Shown here in pieces: positions 31,302-33,319 of a DNA stretch of 33,319 bases. Made by a program: the position numbers and the translations under genes. The DNA is taken from assembly GCF_001418655.1 (NCBI RefSeq), contig NZ_LIQZ01000099.1, positions 1 through 33,319 on the forward strand. Reading direction: 5' to 3'. Within the stretch, counting starts at the first letter, position 1. Each line of letters starts with the position of its first letter. Origin of the DNA: Streptomyces phaeochromogenes. GTDB lineage: Bacteria > Actinomycetota > Actinomycetes > Streptomycetales > Streptomycetaceae. The notes under the pieces are model-generated. The model had not been told where the DNA came from and ran no database searches. It was given only the letters and a program-made list of their open reading frames with translations.

Positions 31302-31373
31302 GCACCCATGGAGCTGATGGTAGCCGATACCGGCGGCAATACAAGGCGATCTCTGTTGCTTAATCTGTTGCCC

Positions 31374-31904
31374 ATGACGGAGCAGCAGCGCGGGCGACGA
31401 GCGATCGAGGCAGGACCGACTGGAAAGGCGGTGGCCGACAACATCGCGAGGCTGCGCAAGGTTCGAGGGCTCACGACCCGGCAGCTTTCCGCGTTGCTGG
31501 AGAAGAACGGCCGGCCCGTTCCCGCGTCGGGCATCACGCGGATGGAGAAGGCCGAACGGCAGGTAACCGTCGACGAGTTGATGGCACTGTCCGCGGCGTT
31601 CGGAGTCTCTCCGACCGCACTGCTGCTGCCCCTAACTGATCGCGCCGACGAGCAGGTCGAAGTCACGGGCGGGGGCACCGTGGACGCCCTCAGGGCCTGG
31701 GAGTGGGGCATCGGCCGGCTGCCCCTGAAGACCAACCCCGAGAAGGAGCAGACGCAGCTGCTAGAACACCGCCTGTACGGCATGCCGCAGTGGCTGCTCG
31801 ATCACGTCCGGTACACCGTGCGGGCCAGGGCCTCAAAGGGACGGCTCACAGAGGAAGGTCGGCGTCTGCTTCTGGGGGGTGACGATGCCCCGAGTGTGGA
31901 TTGA
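31374..31904 (+). CDS. XRE-family repressor of the second element
   Basis: This 176-residue protein has a Cro/C1 helix-turn-helix in residues ~20-85 (VADNIARLRKVRGLTTRQLSALLEKNG, GITRMEKAERQVTVDELMALSAAFG). A C-terminal helical part ends in a basic tail. It lies divergent to the xis-replication operon and upstream of int, the usual place for an element repressor. ATG31374 fits homologue-like length and has TAATCT at 31361-31366. ATG31308 is an in-frame alternative fitting the promoter at 31272. Neither has a clear ribosome binding site. Its end overlaps the int start by 20 bp. Confidence 0.82.
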   Translation: MTEQQRGRRAIEAGPTGKAVADNIARLRKVRGLTTRQLSALLEKNGRPVPASGITRMEKAERQVTVDELMALSAAFGVSPTALLLPLTDRADEQVEVTGGGTVDALRAWEWGIGRLPLKTNPEKEQTQLLEHRLYGMPQWLLDHVRYTVRARASKGRLTEEGRRLLLGGDDAPSVD

Positions 31905-33087
31905 GGACCGCGCCACCCACGAGGACTACCAGGAGTCGATGGAGAAGTGGCAGGCAGCGAAGAAGCAGGGCAGTAAGCGGCAGCCGCCCGGGCGGTGGCG
32001 GGTGAGGTGGTACGGCCCGGACGGCAAGGGCAAGGCCAAGACATGCCGGACGGTCCCGCAGGCCGAAGCGGAGCAGCAGGCCCTGCTGCAGAAGCTCGAC
32101 AAGGGTTCATACCGGGACCCGCAGTCGGCGAAAGCCGCGGTGCGCCTGGTGGCCGACGAGTGGCACAAGTCGCTACGGAAGCAGGGGCGTCGCACGAAGG
32201 ACGACTACCGGGAGCTCCTCGACCTGTACGTGATCCCCAAGTGGGGCGACTGGCAGGTCGGAGCGATCCAGTGGGCAGACGTGTCTGAGTGGGTCAACGA
32301 TCTGTGCAGCACTCCCGGCAAGGCCGGCCGGATGCTCAGCCCGTCCCGCATCGCGAAGATCTACTACGTGCTGAGCGGCGTCATGAAACACGCGGTCCGC
32401 ACGCACCGGATCTCGATGAGCCCGCTGCACGATCACGATCTGCCGCGCAGTGACGATGACGACGATCACGTCTACTTGACGCATGAGCAGCTGGAGACCC
32501 TCGCCGAGCGTGCGGGGCGCTACCAGACGTTCGTGAGGACCCTCGGGTACACCGGCATTCGGTGGGGTGAGGCCATCGCCATCAAAGTCGGCCGGACGAT
32601 GCTCGACGACCGCCGCATACGGATCATCCAGGCGTACTCCGACATTGACGGTCACCTTGAACTCGGGCCGGTCAAGAATCACGAGAAGCGATCGGTGCCG
32701 CTCCCGCGGTCGTTCGCCGAGGAATTGCGGCCGCTCGTCGTCGGACGAACGCGGGACGCGCTGGTGTTCACAGCGCCCGAGGGCGGGCCGATGAGGTATC
32801 CGAATTTCCGGCGCCGCGACTTCGACAAAGCGGTGAAGGAGGCCGGCCTCGACGGCATGAAGGTGACGCCGCACAAGCTCCGGCACACGGCCGCCTCGCT
32901 CGCCATCGCCGCGGGGGCCGACGTCAAGGTCGTACAGACCATGCTCGGCCATAAGTCGGCGGCCATGACGTTGGACGTGTACGGGCATCTCTGGCCAGAC
33001 CGTCTCGATGAGGTGGCGGACGCTCTCGATGTGGGGCGGGCCACCGCTCTTGCCAAGCTGAAAGCGTCGCTCGTGATCGTCGACTAG
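31885..33087 (+). CDS. int: Tyrosine integrase of the second element
   Basis: This 400-residue protein has an N-terminal arm-binding region (GRWRVRWYGPDGKGK), a core-binding domain (~85-190) and a catalytic domain with R226 (TGIRWGEA), the K segment KNHEKRSVPL, H330-x-x-R333 (HKLRHT), H356 (LGHKS) and nucleophile Tyr366 (DVYGH). It is clearly different from the AICE integrase, yet uses the same tRNA-Arg core. ATG31885 is chosen over GTG31879 because GGGGG lies at 31874-31878. It ends 92 bp from the att core. Confidence 0.95.
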   Translation: MPRVWIEDRATHEDYQESMEKWQAAKKQGSKRQPPGRWRVRWYGPDGKGKAKTCRTVPQAEAEQQALLQKLDKGSYRDPQSAKAAVRLVADEWHKSLRKQGRRTKDDYRELLDLYVIPKWGDWQVGAIQWADVSEWVNDLCSTPGKAGRMLSPSRIAKIYYVLSGVMKHAVRTHRISMSPLHDHDLPRSDDDDDHVYLTHEQLETLAERAGRYQTFVRTLGYTGIRWGEAIAIKVGRTMLDDRRIRIIQAYSDIDGHLELGPVKNHEKRSVPLPRSFAEELRPLVVGRTRDALVFTAPEGGPMRYPNFRRRDFDKAVKEAGLDGMKVTPHKLRHTAASLAIAAGADVKVVQTMLGHKSAAMTLDVYGHLWPDRLDEVADALDVGRATALAKLKASLVIVD

Positions 33088-33098
33088 CCAAAACCACA

Positions 33099-33116
33099 TG
33101 TACAAAATGTGTACTG
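33099..33116 (+). promoter_or_regulatory. Candidate Int arm site, right end of second element
   Basis: Partner of 17357-17374: tgtac-aaa-atgtgtactg, identical apart from the 3-base spacer. Its last bases overlap the terminator stem. Confidence 0.55.
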
Positions 33117-33142
33117 GCCCCGGAGTTGATCTCCGGGGCCAG
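33114..33142. terminator. Bidirectional 12-bp terminator between int and tRNA-Arg
   Basis: Perfect arms ctggccccggag (33114-33125) and ctccggggccag (33131-33142) with a 5-base loop. It ends int on the plus strand and, on the minus strand with a T-containing tail (tacacattttg), should end the tRNA-Arg transcript. Confidence 0.8.
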
Positions 33143-33178
33143 TCTCATGATCTAGCCCGTGACCTGCACGAACCATCC

Positions 33179-33222
33179 TGTGCCCCCGGCAGGATTCGAA
33201 CCTGCGACACCCGCTTTAGGAG
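33179..33222 (-). other. att core copy 3, within the intact tRNA
   Basis: These 44 bp are identical to the cores at 5596 and 17204. They cover the tRNA from anticodon loop to 3' end, so insertion rebuilds the gene. Confidence 0.93.
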
Positions 33223-33253
33223 AGCGGTGCTCTATCCCCTGAGCTACGAAGGC
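33181..33253 (-). tRNA. tRNA-Arg(CCU)
   Basis: This 73-nt gene on the minus strand forms a complete cloverleaf. The acceptor gccttcg/cgggggc has two G-U pairs. The D-arm is tagctcaggggatagagc. The anticodon stem ccgct/agcgg encloses the loop ctCCTaa (anticodon bases at 33218-33220). The T-arm is gcagg-ttcgaat-cctgc. No CCA is encoded. It is the integration target for the whole array. Confidence 0.97.
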
Positions 33254-33319
33254 GAAGGCGTGGTGCCGGTTCCTGGGCTCAGGTGGGGGTGGGGGTGTCG
33301 TGCGTGTCCCCAGCCCCTG
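33254..33319. other. Window end, no gene seen
   Basis: This should hold the tRNA-Arg promoter on the minus strand. The window ends too soon to define it. Confidence 0.5.

Larger units (their letters stand above)
17204..33222. mobile_element. Second integrative element (16.0 kb): TraB, prim-pol and tape-measure-like protein
   Basis: It is bounded by perfect 44-bp att cores, with matching 18-bp candidate arm sites inside both ends (17357-17374 and 33099-33116, identical except for the 3-base spacer). It encodes Int, an Xis-like protein, a repressor, prim-pol and helicase for replication, and a TraB-like translocase with an SpdB-like protein. It also carries a 1377-residue NlpC/P60 tape-measure-like protein. 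No capsid, portal, terminase or tail-tube gene is present. It is an AICE by its backbone, with one phage-like gene. Confidence 0.85.

Overview
The window is high-GC actinobacterial DNA, almost certainly Streptomyces. The evidence is GC-rich third codon positions, many GTG starts with GTGA/ATGA stop-start overlaps, rolling-circle Rep and TraB/Spd transfer genes of the kind found in actinomycete integrative and conjugative elements (AICEs), and a P450 with a 3Fe-4S ferredoxin. No species can be named from the sequence.

Layout. (1) 1-3850 is ordinary chromosome: a carboxymuconolactone-decarboxylase/ferredoxin fusion (5' end cut off), a cytochrome P450, a small secreted SH3 protein and a secreted LamG-like protein, ending in a perfect terminator hairpin. 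(2) 3856-33253 is a tandem array of elements stacked on one tRNA-Arg(CCU) gene, whose intact copy lies at 33181-33253 on the minus strand. The 3' half of that tRNA recurs as a 44-45 bp att core at 5596-5640, 17204-17248 and 33179-33222, with a decayed copy at 3856-3885.

The intervals are: (a) 3856-5640, an AAA ATPase with a C-terminal nuclease-like domain and no integrase, looking like a non-autonomous att-flanked cassette. (b) 5596-17248, a pSAM2-type AICE: small unknown genes, a 14-residue-repeat protein, a structured non-coding region, an XRE/TPR regulator plus an ABM monooxygenase, a divergent transfer operon (Pra-like protein, TraB/FtsK, several small Spd-like proteins), a DNA cytosine methylase, a rolling-circle Rep, Xis and Int. 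(c) 17204-33222, a second integrative element of different make-up. Its plus-strand operon holds two unknown proteins, a truncated sigma-like protein, an SpdB-like membrane protein and a TraB/FtsK translocase. Its minus-strand operon holds an Xis-like protein, a small zinc-type protein, a primase-polymerase, a RepA-type helicase, small proteins, an HNH nuclease and a 1377-residue tape-measure-like protein with an NlpC/P60 domain. A repressor-integrase pair closes its right end.

How they work together. In element (b), Rep/Xis/Int handle replication and excision while TraB plus Spd proteins move double-stranded DNA between hyphae. In element (c), primase-polymerase and helicase would replicate the excised circle, probably from a 3+3 inverted iteron cluster embedded in the helicase gene, and the TraB-like protein would transfer it. 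The tape-measure-like protein has no capsid, portal, terminase, tube or baseplate gene beside it. That combination is the most unusual feature of the window. Both elements also carry a bidirectional hairpin between int and att that would give the tRNA gene a new terminator after each insertion.
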